From positions 1-64,000 of the forward strand of contig NZ_FOXS01000006.1 in assembly GCF_900115775.1 (NCBI RefSeq): a DNA stretch of 64,000 nucleotides, in the 5' to 3' direction. Below the pieces are notes generated by a model. That model did no database searches, had not been told where the DNA came from, and saw only the letters and a list, made by a program, of their open reading frames with translations. This DNA is from Hymenobacter arizonensis. Lineage in GTDB: Bacteria; Bacteroidota; Bacteroidia; Cytophagales; Hymenobacteraceae. This document shows, piece after piece, positions 32,744 through 42,828 of this stretch. The position numbers and the translations under genes were made by a program. Position 1 is the first letter of the stretch. Each line of letters starts with the position of its first letter.

Positions 32744-35700
32744 CTAGAAATTGACCCGCAATGCCATGTCCACGCCACGGGTGGCGGGCACATTGCCAAA
32801 GTCGAAACCGTTGGAGCCGCCACCGCGCACGCCGGCACCGGCCGCGGCCGTTTCGGGGTCGGCGCCGCTGTATTTGGTCACCAACAGCAAGTTGCGACCA
32901 GTCACGCTCAGCTCCGCGCCTTTGATGAACTTGGTGCTGCTCAGCAAGCTGGCGGGCACGGCGTAGCTCAAGGTCACGTAGCGCAGGCGGGCCCACGAGC
33001 CGTCCTCGATGAAGGGCGTACCTACACCGCCCAGTATGGTGGCGTAGTAATTCTGGGTAAGCTCCACGGGACGGCTGTTTCTAGTGTAGCTGCCGTCGGG
33101 GTTGCGCACCACCCCGTCGAACACCACCGTCTTGTAGCGGTCGGCGGTGCGCTGGGAAGTGCCCACGCGGGTCTGGTACCAGTCGTTGCCGTTGATAACC
33201 ACACCGCCCACTCGGAAATCGAGCAGCGAAGTCAGTGACAAGCCTTTGTAGGTAAACGTGTTGGTGAACTGCGTGGTGAAACGCGGAGCCCGGTTGCCGG
33301 CGTAGGTAAACAGCGGGTTAGCCGAAGGATAGCCGCCGGCGCCGATGAGCACCTGGCCGAAAAACTCACTGTTTACGTCGGTTACGCGGTTGAAATCGTA
33401 GGCGCCCACGCCCGTAATGGACCGCCCAATAAAGGCGCCGCCCTGGTGCACATCGGTAATGAAGGCATCGGACTGGAACACCACCGTAAGCGGGAAGGGC
33501 AGTTCCTCCACGCGGTTGGTGTTGTGGAAGAAGTTGGCAATGACGTCCCAGGTGAAATCTTTAGTTTTCACGGGCGTGCCGGTCAGGGCAATTTCCTGGC
33601 CTTCGTTGGTTACCACCCCACCGTTGATGTACTGCAGGATGAAGCCAGCGGCCTGGCTCACGCGGGGCGCAATAATCTGCTCCGAAGTGCGCGAGTAATA
33701 GTAGTTAAAGTCCAGACCGAGGCGGTTTTTGAGAAACTGCAGGTTTACGCCAGCCTCGTAGGTGCGGGTGCGCTCGGGCTTTAGGTTGGGGTTCGAGCCA
33801 AAGAAGTCGTTGCGGAAACCACCGCCGATGTAAGTATTCTGAGCCAAGGCTGCCTGAATGCGGTAAGGCTGCGTGTCCTTGCCCACCTCGGCAATGGAAC
33901 CCCGGATTTTGCCGTAGTTCAGAATGTTGTTTTGCTCCAGGCCAAGGGTTTTGGTGAACTCATAGCCCAGGCCCACCGAGCCGTAGAGGAAACCTTTGCC
34001 GTAAATCTTGTTTTCATCGGGCCGCGGCAGGGTCGACGATTGGTCGTAGCGGGCCTGCATCTGCAGGAATACCTGGTTAAACATTGTGGCGTTCAGCTGC
34101 GCGAAGTTGCCGATGAGGCGGCGCGTGTTGTCGCGTTGCAGGGCACTCCGGTTCACAGTGTTGTTGAGGCCCACGAAGCCGGGGTTTTGAAAAATCAGGC
34201 CGATGTAGTCCACGGCTTGGCTTTTATTCTCTTCAATGCTGTTGCCCAGAATCAGCGAGCCACCAAAGTTGTCGTTAAAATTGTGGGAAAAATTGGCTAG
34301 CGTCGTGGCCGTAAGCAAGCGAAACTGCTCCACGGTCTCGGCGATGCCGCCGTTTTGGTTGCCCACCTGCGAAGTACCCACGGCGCGAACCGAGGTGTTG
34401 CGCGAGGTGTACACGTCGGCACCAATGTTATGGCTCAGCGTCAAAAACTTGAAGGCCTTGAAGCTAAGCTGCGTGTTGCCGATGAAGCGGTTAGTGCGGT
34501 CCGTTTGAGGGTTGCGCTCGACGGTGAAGTACGGGTTGTCGGCGTCGGCGTCGGTGCCGTTGCCTAGCGCCAGCAGCCGGCGGCGCGTACCGTCGGGGTT
34601 GAGGTAGTTGCGCGCATCATCGCCGCGCGGCCAGTTGAGCAAGCTCAGCAAATACCCACCCGACGAGCCAAACAAGCCGGGCCCCTGAATGGGCCGCTCG
34701 CCGCCCGTGGTGAGGTACTGTGCCGAACCGCTAACGTTGAGCTTGGGCGAGATTTCGGCCGTGCCCGACATGCGCACCGTGGTTTTGTCGTACTTACTTT
34801 GGGGCGTCACGCCGCTCTGCTGCAAGTTGGAGGCCGATACAAAAAACGTGGCCTTGTCGGAGCCGCCCGACATGTTCAGGAAATTCTGGTAGGTGTATCC
34901 CTTGCGGTAAAAGTTTTCCAGGTTGTCGTACACGGTTTGCCCCGGCAGAAAGCGCGGCCCGAAAGAAACCCGGGTGGTGCCGTCAAACAAGCCGTTGGAA
35001 CCTTGGCCATACTGGTCCTGCAGCTTGGGCAGGCGGTTCACTTCATCTACCGACACCTGGGTGCGGAAGTTAAGTGTGGTGCGGCCGGCCACGCCTTTTT
35101 TGGTGGTAATCACCACCGCGCCACCGGCAGCGCGCAGGCCGTAGAGGGCGGCGGCGGCGGGGCCCTTCAGTACCGTGATGCTTTCAATGTCTTCGGGGTT
35201 GAGGTCGCCAGCGCGGTTGGAAGCGCCCACCGAGCGGCCCAGCAGGCCGTTGAACTGCGAGCCTGCTCCGGGCGCCGCACTTTCCGAAAACGAGCTGTTG
35301 TCCATTATCATGCCGTCGATGACGAACAGCGGCTGGTTGTTGCCATCGAGCGACGTGCCGCCGCGAATAACAATAGATGCACCCTCGCCCGGCGCACCAC
35401 CCGACGACGTGATGTTTACCCCTGCAATCTTGCCTTGCAGGGCATTCACTATATTGGTTTGGCGCGAGTCGATGATGTCCTTGCTTTTCACTTCCTGCAC
35501 GGCCGTTACCAGCGTGCGCTTGTCTTGGGCGATGTTGTAGGCCGTCACCACTACCTCATCAAGGCCGGTAGTGCTTTCCCTCAAAGCCACATCAATGTTG
35601 CCATCGGCACCGATGGTGCGCTCCTGCGGCGAATAGCCAATAAAGCTGAACACCAGCACGCCCCCCGGCGCAGCTTGCAGCGAGTAGCGGCCATCGGCGC

Positions 35701-35872
35701 CGGTGGTGCTGCCCGTGGTGGTGCCTTTCACCAGCACCGTCACGCCCGGCAGCGGGCTTTGGTCAGTGGCAGACGTGACGACGCCCGTGACGGTGCGGGC
35801 GGTTTGGGCCCAGCCGGGAGGTGCAAGTAGCACCCCCAGCAGGAGAAAGAGTAGCCAGTATTTTTTTGTCAT
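32744..35872 (-). CDS. SusC/RagA-family TonB-linked outer-membrane transporter
   Basis: A 1,042-aa TonB-dependent importer. A signal peptide (ends GWAQ, about residue 23) is followed by a CarboxypepD-regulatory-like domain (about 26-105), a plug domain with ALQGKIAGVNITSSGG and SIVIRGGTSLDG (about 140-230), and a 22-strand barrel ending in a terminal aromatic motif ALRVNF. It is the first gene of a SusC/SusD/lipoprotein operon. Energy would come from TonB-ExbBD encoded elsewhere. No anti-sigma factor or hybrid two-component regulator lies next to it. Glycan or peptide substrate unknown. Confidence 0.95.
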   Translation of the reverse strand: MTKKYWLLFLLLGVLLAPPGWAQTARTVTGVVTSATDQSPLPGVTVLVKGTTTGSTTGADGRYSLQAAPGGVLVFSFIGYSPQERTIGADGNIDVALRESTTGLDEVVVTAYNIAQDKRTLVTAVQEVKSKDIIDSRQTNIVNALQGKIAGVNITSSGGAPGEGASIVIRGGTSLDGNNQPLFVIDGMIMDNSSFSESAAPGAGSQFNGLLGRSVGASNRAGDLNPEDIESITVLKGPAAAALYGLRAAGGAVVITTKKGVAGRTTLNFRTQVSVDEVNRLPKLQDQYGQGSNGLFDGTTRVSFGPRFLPGQTVYDNLENFYRKGYTYQNFLNMSGGSDKATFFVSASNLQQSGVTPQSKYDKTTVRMSGTAEISPKLNVSGSAQYLTTGGERPIQGPGLFGSSGGYLLSLLNWPRGDDARNYLNPDGTRRRLLALGNGTDADADNPYFTVERNPQTDRTNRFIGNTQLSFKAFKFLTLSHNIGADVYTSRNTSVRAVGTSQVGNQNGGIAETVEQFRLLTATTLANFSHNFNDNFGGSLILGNSIEENKSQAVDYIGLIFQNPGFVGLNNTVNRSALQRDNTRRLIGNFAQLNATMFNQVFLQMQARYDQSSTLPRPDENKIYGKGFLYGSVGLGYEFTKTLGLEQNNILNYGKIRGSIAEVGKDTQPYRIQAALAQNTYIGGGFRNDFFGSNPNLKPERTRTYEAGVNLQFLKNRLGLDFNYYYSRTSEQIIAPRVSQAAGFILQYINGGVVTNEGQEIALTGTPVKTKDFTWDVIANFFHNTNRVEELPFPLTVVFQSDAFITDVHQGGAFIGRSITGVGAYDFNRVTDVNSEFFGQVLIGAGGYPSANPLFTYAGNRAPRFTTQFTNTFTYKGLSLTSLLDFRVGGVVINGNDWYQTRVGTSQRTADRYKTVVFDGVVRNPDGSYTRNSRPVELTQNYYATILGGVGTPFIEDGSWARLRYVTLSYAVPASLLSSTKFIKGAELSVTGRNLLLVTKYSGADPETAAAGAGVRGGGSNGFDFGNVPATRGVDMALRVNF

Positions 35873-36245
35873 CGGAAATTAGAATTAGGTGGGAAAAGCG
35901 AGGGAAATGAAGTCAATAAAAAAACCGGAACCTCGACCGGGCGCACCGTCGGGTTCCGGCCGCATGGTCGGAAGTGAGCCTTACATTGCTACAACAGAAG
36001 GCGTTGGAGGTCATAGTAAAATAGTAGAACTCGGAAGAGGAAAGGGCTGCTGAGTCAAAAATGCACAACAATCTCTGAAATACCGCACTCAGGTGTCTAT
36101 CGAATGTAGCAGTTTATTAATATAAAAATCACGCAGTTGCCGCGTTTTCAGTGGTTATTTCCGCAGTGCTGCCAATCAGGTTTTGATTCCCGCGTGGGTT
36201 TCACCAACTTTCCACCCCCTCCGCTACTAAATCAGCCCTTTCGTC
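35873..36245. other. Divergent regulatory region between SusC and the NagB fusion
   Basis: A 373-bp A+T-rich region with no gene. It must hold promoters for both directions. No clear TAnnTTTG with TTG was found; a run of A+T near 36115-36130 is the least stable part. Confidence 0.5.
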
Positions 36246-38180
36246 ATGGCCCCTCCCCTCGCTACGCTGCCTGCTACGGCCGGCGCCCGCCTCCCCGTCA
36301 GCATCTACGCCGACTCCGAAGAGGCTTCGGCTTCGGTAGCGGCTCAAATTGCCGACCTCATTCGGGAGCGGGCAGCCGAGGGCCAGCCCTGTGTGCTGGG
36401 CCTGGCCACGGGCTCCTCGCCCACCCGCGTCTATGAAGAGCTGGTGCGCCTGCACCGCGAAGACGGGCTGAGCTTCCAGAACGTGGTCAGCTTCAACCTC
36501 GACGAGTACTACCCCATGGCCCCCGGCTCGCTGCAGAGCTACGTGCGCTTCATGCGCGAGTACCTGTTCGACCACATCGATATTCGACCCGAGAACGTGC
36601 ACATTCCCGATGGCACTGTGCCCAAGGAGCAGATAAACGAGTATTGCCGCCGCTATGAAGAGCAGATTAAGGAGGCCGGCGGCATCGATTTGCAGCTGCT
36701 AGGAATTGGCCGCACCGGGCACATTGGCTTCAACGAGCCCGGCTCGGGGCCAGCCTCGCGCACCCGCCTCATCACCCTCGACCACGTGACGCGCACCGAC
36801 GCGGCCTCGGACTTTTACGGCGAGGAAAACGTGCCGCGTCGAGCCTTGACCATGGGCGTGGGCACCATTCTGGAAGCCCGCAAAATCGTGCTCATGGCCT
36901 GGGGCGAAGGCAAAGCCGCGGTGGTGAAGCGCATGGTAGAAGGCGAAGTGACCGACAGCGTGCCCGCCACCTACCTCCAAAGCCACCCCGACGTGCAGGT
37001 GGTGCTGGACGAAGCCGCCGGCGCCGACCTTACGCCCCGCAAAACCCCGTGGCTGCAGGGCCTCCCCTGCGACTGGCAAGACGCGGCCCTACTGCGCAAA
37101 GCCGTGACCTGGCTGGCCCGCACCGTGAGCAAGCCCATCCTCAAGCTTACCGAGGAAGATTACAACGAAAACGGTCTCTCGGACCTGCTGGCGGAATCGG
37201 GCCCCGCCTACGACATCAACATTCGGGTGTTTAACGAGCTGCAGCACACCATCACGGGGTGGCCCGGCGGCAAGCCCAACGCCGACGACACCTACCGTCC
37301 CGAGCGCGCCGCGCCGTTTCCCAAGCGCGTGCTCATCTTCAGCCCCCACCCCGACGACGACGTCATTTCCATGGGCGGCACGCTGCTGCGACTTGTCGAC
37401 CAGGGCCACGAGGTGCACGTGGCCTACCAGACCTCGGGCAACATTGCGGTGTTCGACGACGAAGCCATTCGCTTCGCCGAATTCGTGGCCGATTACGACC
37501 ACGCCTTTCGCCTGACTTCTGGCGAGCCCGCCGACAACATCTACCACCGCGTGGCCGACTTTCTGAAAAACAAGCAGCCCGGCCAGGTCGATTCTGATGA
37601 AGTACAGCAGATAAAAGGCCTCATCCGGCGCGGCGAGGCTAAAAGCGCCTGCCGCCTGGCCGGCCTGCCCGAAGGCAATGCCCACTTCCAGGACCTGCCC
37701 TTCTACGAAACCGGACGGGTGCGCAAAAAACCGCTCGGCGACGAGGACATCCGCCTCACCATGGAACTGCTCAACCGAATTCAGCCCCATCAGATTTACG
37801 CGGCCGGCGACCTGAGCGACCCGCACGGCACGCACCGTGTGTGCCTGGCCGCCATCTTCCAATCCATTCAGCAGTTGCAAGCCTCCGGCACGCCCTGGCT
37901 CGACGACTGTTGGGTGTGGCTTTACCGTGGCGCCTGGCAGGAATGGGACATCGACCAGATTGAAATGGCCGTGCCGCTCTCGCCCCAGGAGCTCACGCGC
38001 AAGCGCCGCGCCATTTTCAAACACCAGTCGCAGAAGGACCGGCCGCTTTTCCCCGGCGCCGACCAGCGCGAGTTCTGGCAGCGCAGCGAGGCGCGCAACC
38101 GCACCACCGCCAAGCTTTACGACGAGCTGGGCCTGCCCGAATACGAAGGCATTGAGGCCTTTGTGCGCTGGGAGTTTTAA
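36246..38180 (+). CDS. nagB: Glucosamine-6-phosphate deaminase fused to PIG-L/LmbE-type deacetylase
   Basis: A 644-aa two-domain protein. The N-terminal half (about 1-290) is NagB: GLATGSSPT (52-60), FNLDEYYP (83-90) and GIGRTGHIGFNEPGS (153-167), so it should turn glucosamine-6-phosphate into fructose-6-phosphate. The C-terminal half (about 360-644) has the PIG-L/LmbE zinc motif HPDDD (368-372), then ISMGGTLLRL and a late DPHGTHR motif. That family removes N-acetyl groups from GlcNAc-type substrates, so the fusion may deacetylate and deaminate in succession. It diverges from SusC and lies before anmK. Confidence 0.93.
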   Translation: MAPPLATLPATAGARLPVSIYADSEEASASVAAQIADLIRERAAEGQPCVLGLATGSSPTRVYEELVRLHREDGLSFQNVVSFNLDEYYPMAPGSLQSYVRFMREYLFDHIDIRPENVHIPDGTVPKEQINEYCRRYEEQIKEAGGIDLQLLGIGRTGHIGFNEPGSGPASRTRLITLDHVTRTDAASDFYGEENVPRRALTMGVGTILEARKIVLMAWGEGKAAVVKRMVEGEVTDSVPATYLQSHPDVQVVLDEAAGADLTPRKTPWLQGLPCDWQDAALLRKAVTWLARTVSKPILKLTEEDYNENGLSDLLAESGPAYDINIRVFNELQHTITGWPGGKPNADDTYRPERAAPFPKRVLIFSPHPDDDVISMGGTLLRLVDQGHEVHVAYQTSGNIAVFDDEAIRFAEFVADYDHAFRLTSGEPADNIYHRVADFLKNKQPGQVDSDEVQQIKGLIRRGEAKSACRLAGLPEGNAHFQDLPFYETGRVRKKPLGDEDIRLTMELLNRIQPHQIYAAGDLSDPHGTHRVCLAAIFQSIQQLQASGTPWLDDCWVWLYRGAWQEWDIDQIEMAVPLSPQELTRKRRAIFKHQSQKDRPLFPGADQREFWQRSEARNRTTAKLYDELGLPEYEGIEAFVRWEF

Positions 38181-38193
38181 AGCAAGAACATCC

Positions 38194-38372
38194 AACTCCC
38201 CTCCTTTTTTAAGGAGGGGATGTTCGAGCCAACGGCTCGGACGGGGGTGGTTGCGCTCGTTGAACGACACCCGAACGACTCGCGCCTAAATCGTACGTCC
38301 ATCGTTCAACGACTCAACCACCCCAGCTGGCGCTTTGCGCCAGCGTCCCCTCCTCAGCTGAGGAGGGGAGTT
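38194..38372. repeat. Nested palindromic element, CTCCCCTCCT type
   Basis: Three nested inverted repeats share one centre. The outer arms are AACTCCCCTCCTT (38194) and AGGAGGGGAGTT (38361-38372). The next pair is GGGGTGGTTG (38244) with CAACCACCCC (38315). The inner pair is CGTTGAACGA (38258) with TCGTTCAACG (38302). Smaller hairpins lie inside the outer arms. It fills the gap between nagB and anmK and has no coding content. It has the look of a dispersed chromosomal repeat. Confidence 0.8.
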
Positions 38373-38396
38373 TGTCGTTCACCCTTCCTCCTTGCC

Positions 38397-39608
38397 ATGA
38401 ATGCTCACCTCGCCCGCTTGCACCAAATCGCCAGCCAGCCCAGTCGGCGCATCATTGGCCTCATGTCAGGCACTTCGCTCGATGGGCTTGATGTGGCCTT
38501 GTGCCGTCTTACTGGCCACGGGCCCGGTACCGAACTGGAACTGGAGCAGTTTCGGACGGTGCCCTACAGCGACGACACGCGGGCCCGCATCCGCACCGTA
38601 TTTGCGAAGGAGCAGGTGAGTTTGGAATACCTGACGCTGCTGAATCCGTGGTTGGGCAGTTTGCATGCCGGGGCCGTTTTGCAATGCCTGCGCGAGTGGA
38701 ACATCGCCCCGGAAGAAATCGACCTAGTGGCCAGCCACGGCCAAACCATCTACCACGCCCCGCAGCACCAGCATAGCCACCCCGATTTTCAACTTAATGC
38801 CACCCTGCAGCTGGGCGATGGCGACCACGTGGCCGTGGGCACGGGCATTATCACGCTCAGCGACTTCCGCCAGAAGCACGTAGCTGCCGGCGGCGAGGGC
38901 GCTCCCCTGGCCGCCTACGGCGACTTCCTGCTCCTCAGCAGCCCCGACGAGGAACGGCTACTACTCAACCTGGGCGGTATTGCCAACTTCACCTACCTGC
39001 CCCGCGCCGGTGGCGATGCCAGCTCCGCCTTCAGCACCGACACGGGCCCGGGCAACACCCTGCTCGACGCTACCGTGCGCGCCTTCCGGCCCGGCCTGCA
39101 GTACGACGAGGATGGCCGCTTGGCCGCGGCTGGCCGCGTGCACCAGGGGCTGCTGGCGGCGCTGCTGGCGCACCCCTTTTTCGTGGCTCCGCTGCCCAAA
39201 ACCACTGGGCCCGAGCTGTTCAACACCGACTACCTGACGGAAGCGCAGCAGCGCAGCGGCACCATCACGCTGCCCTTGGATGACACATTGGCTACCCTGG
39301 CCGAGTTCAGCGCCATGGGCGTGGCGCGGGCTGTGGAAGCCGCTTTTGCCGAGCGGCTGGCCCCTACGGCCATCTACACCAGCGGCGGCGGCGCTCACAA
39401 TCCCGTGCTCATGGCGGCGCTGAAACGCCATTTGTCCCTGGCCGACTTTGCGCCCACCGACACGCTGGGCGTGCCCGGCGACGCTAAGGAAGCCATCCTG
39501 TTTGCGGTGCTGGCCAACGAGGCGGTGGCGGGGCAGCCAGTGGCCATTGGGGCGGGACGGCAGCGGGTACCGGCCGTGAGCATGGGTAAGATTTCCTTTC
39601 CAGGGTGA
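38397..39608 (+). CDS. anmK: Anhydro-N-acetylmuramic acid kinase
   Basis: Phosphorylates and opens 1,6-anhydro-MurNAc released from peptidoglycan, giving MurNAc-6-phosphate. The 403-aa protein has GLMSGTSLDGLD (21-32), LLNLGGIANFTYLP, and DTGPGNTLLDATVR in the sugar-kinase core, and YTSGGGAHNPVLM near the end. The frame continues upstream into the palindromic element, but the ATG at 38397 gives the family N-terminus. Together with the NagB fusion this supports cell-wall amino-sugar recycling. MurQ-type etherase is not seen in the window. Confidence 0.95.
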   Translation: MNAHLARLHQIASQPSRRIIGLMSGTSLDGLDVALCRLTGHGPGTELELEQFRTVPYSDDTRARIRTVFAKEQVSLEYLTLLNPWLGSLHAGAVLQCLREWNIAPEEIDLVASHGQTIYHAPQHQHSHPDFQLNATLQLGDGDHVAVGTGIITLSDFRQKHVAAGGEGAPLAAYGDFLLLSSPDEERLLLNLGGIANFTYLPRAGGDASSAFSTDTGPGNTLLDATVRAFRPGLQYDEDGRLAAAGRVHQGLLAALLAHPFFVAPLPKTTGPELFNTDYLTEAQQRSGTITLPLDDTLATLAEFSAMGVARAVEAAFAERLAPTAIYTSGGGAHNPVLMAALKRHLSLADFAPTDTLGVPGDAKEAILFAVLANEAVAGQPVAIGAGRQRVPAVSMGKISFPG

Positions 39609-39728
39609 ATCAATTCTGCTTTTTAATAAGCATATTTTTTCTGCCTAACTTTAAATTATTCCCTAACTAAGCAATAGCTGGAAAGCTGTTCTCGCCCATT
39701 TACTTTTCTCACTCTCACCTTTTTTTCT

Positions 39729-42700
39729 ATGTCCCACACCTACTCCTTATCTGGTCTCCGACATCATGTCGTGGGGCTGCTGGTCTTGCTGTTCCTGCTA
39801 GCTAGCGGACCGGCATCAGCCCAGAATACCCGCTACTCGCTGCAAGGCCGCGTGACCGATGCAAACGGTCAGCCCTTGCCCGGCACCACTGTGCGCCTGC
39901 TAAATACAGTGTTGGGAACTACTTCCGGGGCCGACGGTCGTTTTTCGCTGGAAGCAGCCCTTTCGCCGGGCGCCTACCAACTCGAAATTTCCTCGGTGGG
40001 CTACAAGCCGGTGCGCCGGCCCGTGACGCTGGGCGCCGAAACCACCGTAGCCGTGGGCGACGCGGCCTTGAGCGAAGACCGGGTGGGCCTGAACGAAGTA
40101 GTGGTAACCGGCACCTCGGTGGCTACCAGCAAGCGGCAGCTCGGCAACACCATTGCCACGGTGAGCGGCGATGAGCTGCGCACCACCGTGCCCACGCAGA
40201 TAGACCAGGCCCTGCAGGGCAAGTTTGCAGGCGTACAAATCACCCAGAACTCGGGCAACCCAGCCGGCGGCATCTCGGTGCGCCTGCGGGGGCCGAGCAC
40301 CGTGGCCGGCTCTTCCGACCCGCTCTACATCATCGACGGCGTGTTGGTCAACAACGACTCCCCTCAGCTGCTGGACCTGGGCGGGTATGCTCAGAACAGG
40401 CTGGTAGACATCAGCCCCAACGACATTGACCGGATTGAGGTCATCAAGGGAGCGGCGGCGGCGGCCATCTACGGCTCGCGGGCTTCCAACGGCGTGGTGC
40501 AGATTTTTACCAAGCGCGGCCGCGACGGTGCCCCCCAGGTTACGGTGTCATCACAATTTCTGGTGTCTCAGCTTCGCAAAAAACTCGATTACAACGAGTA
40601 CCCCTTCCGCTTTAATACCCTTGGGGGCACGCTCGCAGCCAACGCCGACCGGTCGCAAACCGCAGTGACGCGCTACGACTTGCAGGAAGACATCTTCCGC
40701 ACGGCGGTGGGAACCGATGACTACATCAGCGTGAGCGGCGGCGCCAACGGCACCAAATACTTCGCATCGGGCAACTACTTCCGCAACCAAGGCATTGTGG
40801 GCGGCACCGACTTTGCCCGCGGCGGCGGCCGGGTGCGGCTCGAGCAAACCATTGGCAACAAGGCCCGCGTGAGCGTGGGAGCCAACTACACGCTGAGCCG
40901 CAGCAACGAGCGGCCCAACGGCGGCATCAACGAGGCTTACGGCGTGCTCACCGGCTTCATTTTTTCCAACAACTACATCAACCCCGCTCCCGACCCCATC
41001 ACCGGGCGCTACCCCAGCACGGCGGCCAACATCGTTCGTACCAACCCGCTGGAAGCCATTAACCGCTTCGATTTTCAGCAGCGCACCTCCCGCTTCATCG
41101 GCGACGCGCAACTCAACTTCACGCCTTTCACCGGCTTCTCCATCGACTATGTGCTCGGCTACGATGCCAGCACGCAAGTGGCCACCGGCTTCATTCCCAG
41201 AGGCAGCACGGCGCCCACGTTTGGCACGGGCCTCGCCCGCCGGGCCGATGCCACTACCTTCTTAGTAAACAATGATTTGACTGCAAGCTACAAGCGCGAC
41301 CTGAGCGAGAATTTTATCAGCACCACCACGGTGGGCGGCACGCTGCAGTACCTGCAAAACGTGAACACAGGCATTCAATCCATCGATTTATCGCCGGGGC
41401 CGGTCACGACCGTTAGCGGCACGCTGGGGCGGTCCGGCGAATTTCGTGGCGAGCGCACCATCGTTGGTGCGTTCGCACAGCAGACTTTTGGCTTGTTCAA
41501 CCGCTTTTTTCTAACGGGCGCGCTTCGCGTCGACGCGGCGTCGCTGTACGGTGCCAAGCAACGCACCCAATTGTATCGCAAGCTCAGCGGCTCTTATGTG
41601 CTGTCGGACGAAGCGTTCTGGCACGATGGCCCCCTGGCGCGAATAGTGCCCCAATTTAAGCTTCGCGCCTCTTACGGTGAGGCCGGCAACCTCACCGCTA
41701 TCAACCCCTACCAAAACGTTACCAATTACGACCCCCTGGTGCTGGGCTCGTTGCCGGGCCTGGCGCCTGCCACGCTGCAAGGCAACAGAAATCTGGGCCC
41801 CGAGCGGCAGCGTGAAATAGAAGCCGGCATCGACGCCAGCTTTTTTGGTGACCGCGTGGGCGTAGAGTTTTCGGTTTATGACAAAAGAGTAACGGACCTG
41901 ATTTTGCAGCGCGACCTGGCGCTGAGCTCGGGCTTCTCGTCCCGCTTCGACAACATCGGCAACATGCGCAACCGGGGCGTGGAGGTGTTGCTGCGCGTTG
42001 CGCCGGTGCGCACCACGGCCGTGACCTGGAACGTCACCGGCACGTTCACGCACAACACCAACGCCATTACCAACATTCCGGGCGGCCTAGTCACCTTCCC
42101 CAACGGCTTTGGGCTGGTTGCGGCGGTAGAGGGCCGGCCCTTGGGCACGTACTACGGCACCTATTCGGCCCGCAGACCCGACGGCTCCCTCCTGCTCACG
42201 CCCGATGGGCTGCCCCAACGCGAACGCGGCATTCAAGGCACCTTTGGGCGCCCCAATACGCCCCAGCGCGGGGCCGATGGCCAGCCCTCGGGCACCTTGC
42301 TCAACGACGTACTTGGCGACCCCAACCCGCGCTATATCGCTTCGCTCATCAACGAGGTGAGCGTGCTCAACAACCGCCTCACGCTGCGCCTGCAGTTCGA
42401 CACCCAGCAAGACGTTTCGGTGTTCAACTTCACCCAGCGCGTGGGCTCGCGCGAGACGTTTGGCGGGCTCAAAATCTACGAGGCCGAGCTGCGGGGCGAG
42501 GTACCCAAAGGCACCAGCGTGAACGAGTATACCACCTTCGACAAATGGGTGCAGGATGGCTCTTTCGTGAAGCTGCGCGAGGCCTCCCTCAGCTACCAGC
42601 TTAAGCCTAAGTTCCTGGGCCTGCGCGACCTGCGCTTCTCGCTGGCTGGCCGCAACCTATTGGTGTTCACCAAATACAACGGGTACGACCCGGAGGTAAA

Positions 42701-42794
42701 CGCCGCCGGCCAGAGCAACGCCGTGCGGGGCTTCGACTTTGTGGAGGTGCCAATTCCCCGGTCTGCCTCGGTGGGCTTCACGGCCAATTTTTAA
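39729..42794 (+). CDS. SusC/RagA-family TonB-linked transporter (second)
   Basis: A 1,021-aa outer-membrane importer with a signal peptide (ends ASAQ, about 31), a CarboxypepD-regulatory-like domain (about 35-110), a plug with ALQGKFAGVQITQNSGNPAGG and SVRLRGPSTVAG, and a long barrel ending in ASVGFTANF. A near-consensus TAACTTTA lies about 80 nt before the ATG, but no clear -33 box. It forms a pair with the SusD gene 34 nt downstream. Its place beside nagB, anmK and the nagX-like gene suggests an amino-sugar-containing substrate, which is inference. Confidence 0.94.
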   Translation: MSHTYSLSGLRHHVVGLLVLLFLLASGPASAQNTRYSLQGRVTDANGQPLPGTTVRLLNTVLGTTSGADGRFSLEAALSPGAYQLEISSVGYKPVRRPVTLGAETTVAVGDAALSEDRVGLNEVVVTGTSVATSKRQLGNTIATVSGDELRTTVPTQIDQALQGKFAGVQITQNSGNPAGGISVRLRGPSTVAGSSDPLYIIDGVLVNNDSPQLLDLGGYAQNRLVDISPNDIDRIEVIKGAAAAAIYGSRASNGVVQIFTKRGRDGAPQVTVSSQFLVSQLRKKLDYNEYPFRFNTLGGTLAANADRSQTAVTRYDLQEDIFRTAVGTDDYISVSGGANGTKYFASGNYFRNQGIVGGTDFARGGGRVRLEQTIGNKARVSVGANYTLSRSNERPNGGINEAYGVLTGFIFSNNYINPAPDPITGRYPSTAANIVRTNPLEAINRFDFQQRTSRFIGDAQLNFTPFTGFSIDYVLGYDASTQVATGFIPRGSTAPTFGTGLARRADATTFLVNNDLTASYKRDLSENFISTTTVGGTLQYLQNVNTGIQSIDLSPGPVTTVSGTLGRSGEFRGERTIVGAFAQQTFGLFNRFFLTGALRVDAASLYGAKQRTQLYRKLSGSYVLSDEAFWHDGPLARIVPQFKLRASYGEAGNLTAINPYQNVTNYDPLVLGSLPGLAPATLQGNRNLGPERQREIEAGIDASFFGDRVGVEFSVYDKRVTDLILQRDLALSSGFSSRFDNIGNMRNRGVEVLLRVAPVRTTAVTWNVTGTFTHNTNAITNIPGGLVTFPNGFGLVAAVEGRPLGTYYGTYSARRPDGSLLLTPDGLPQRERGIQGTFGRPNTPQRGADGQPSGTLLNDVLGDPNPRYIASLINEVSVLNNRLTLRLQFDTQQDVSVFNFTQRVGSRETFGGLKIYEAELRGEVPKGTSVNEYTTFDKWVQDGSFVKLREASLSYQLKPKFLGLRDLRFSLAGRNLLVFTKYNGYDPEVNAAGQSNAVRGFDFVEVPIPRSASVGFTANF

Positions 42795-42828
42795 GTTTTT
42801 ATTGGTTTAACTATCGTCGGACCTAAAT

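Noticed and set aside
37089..38270. 393-aa minus-strand frame opposite the NagB fusion and palindrome
   Set aside because: Antisense shadow of the deacetylase half; it begins inside the palindromic element.
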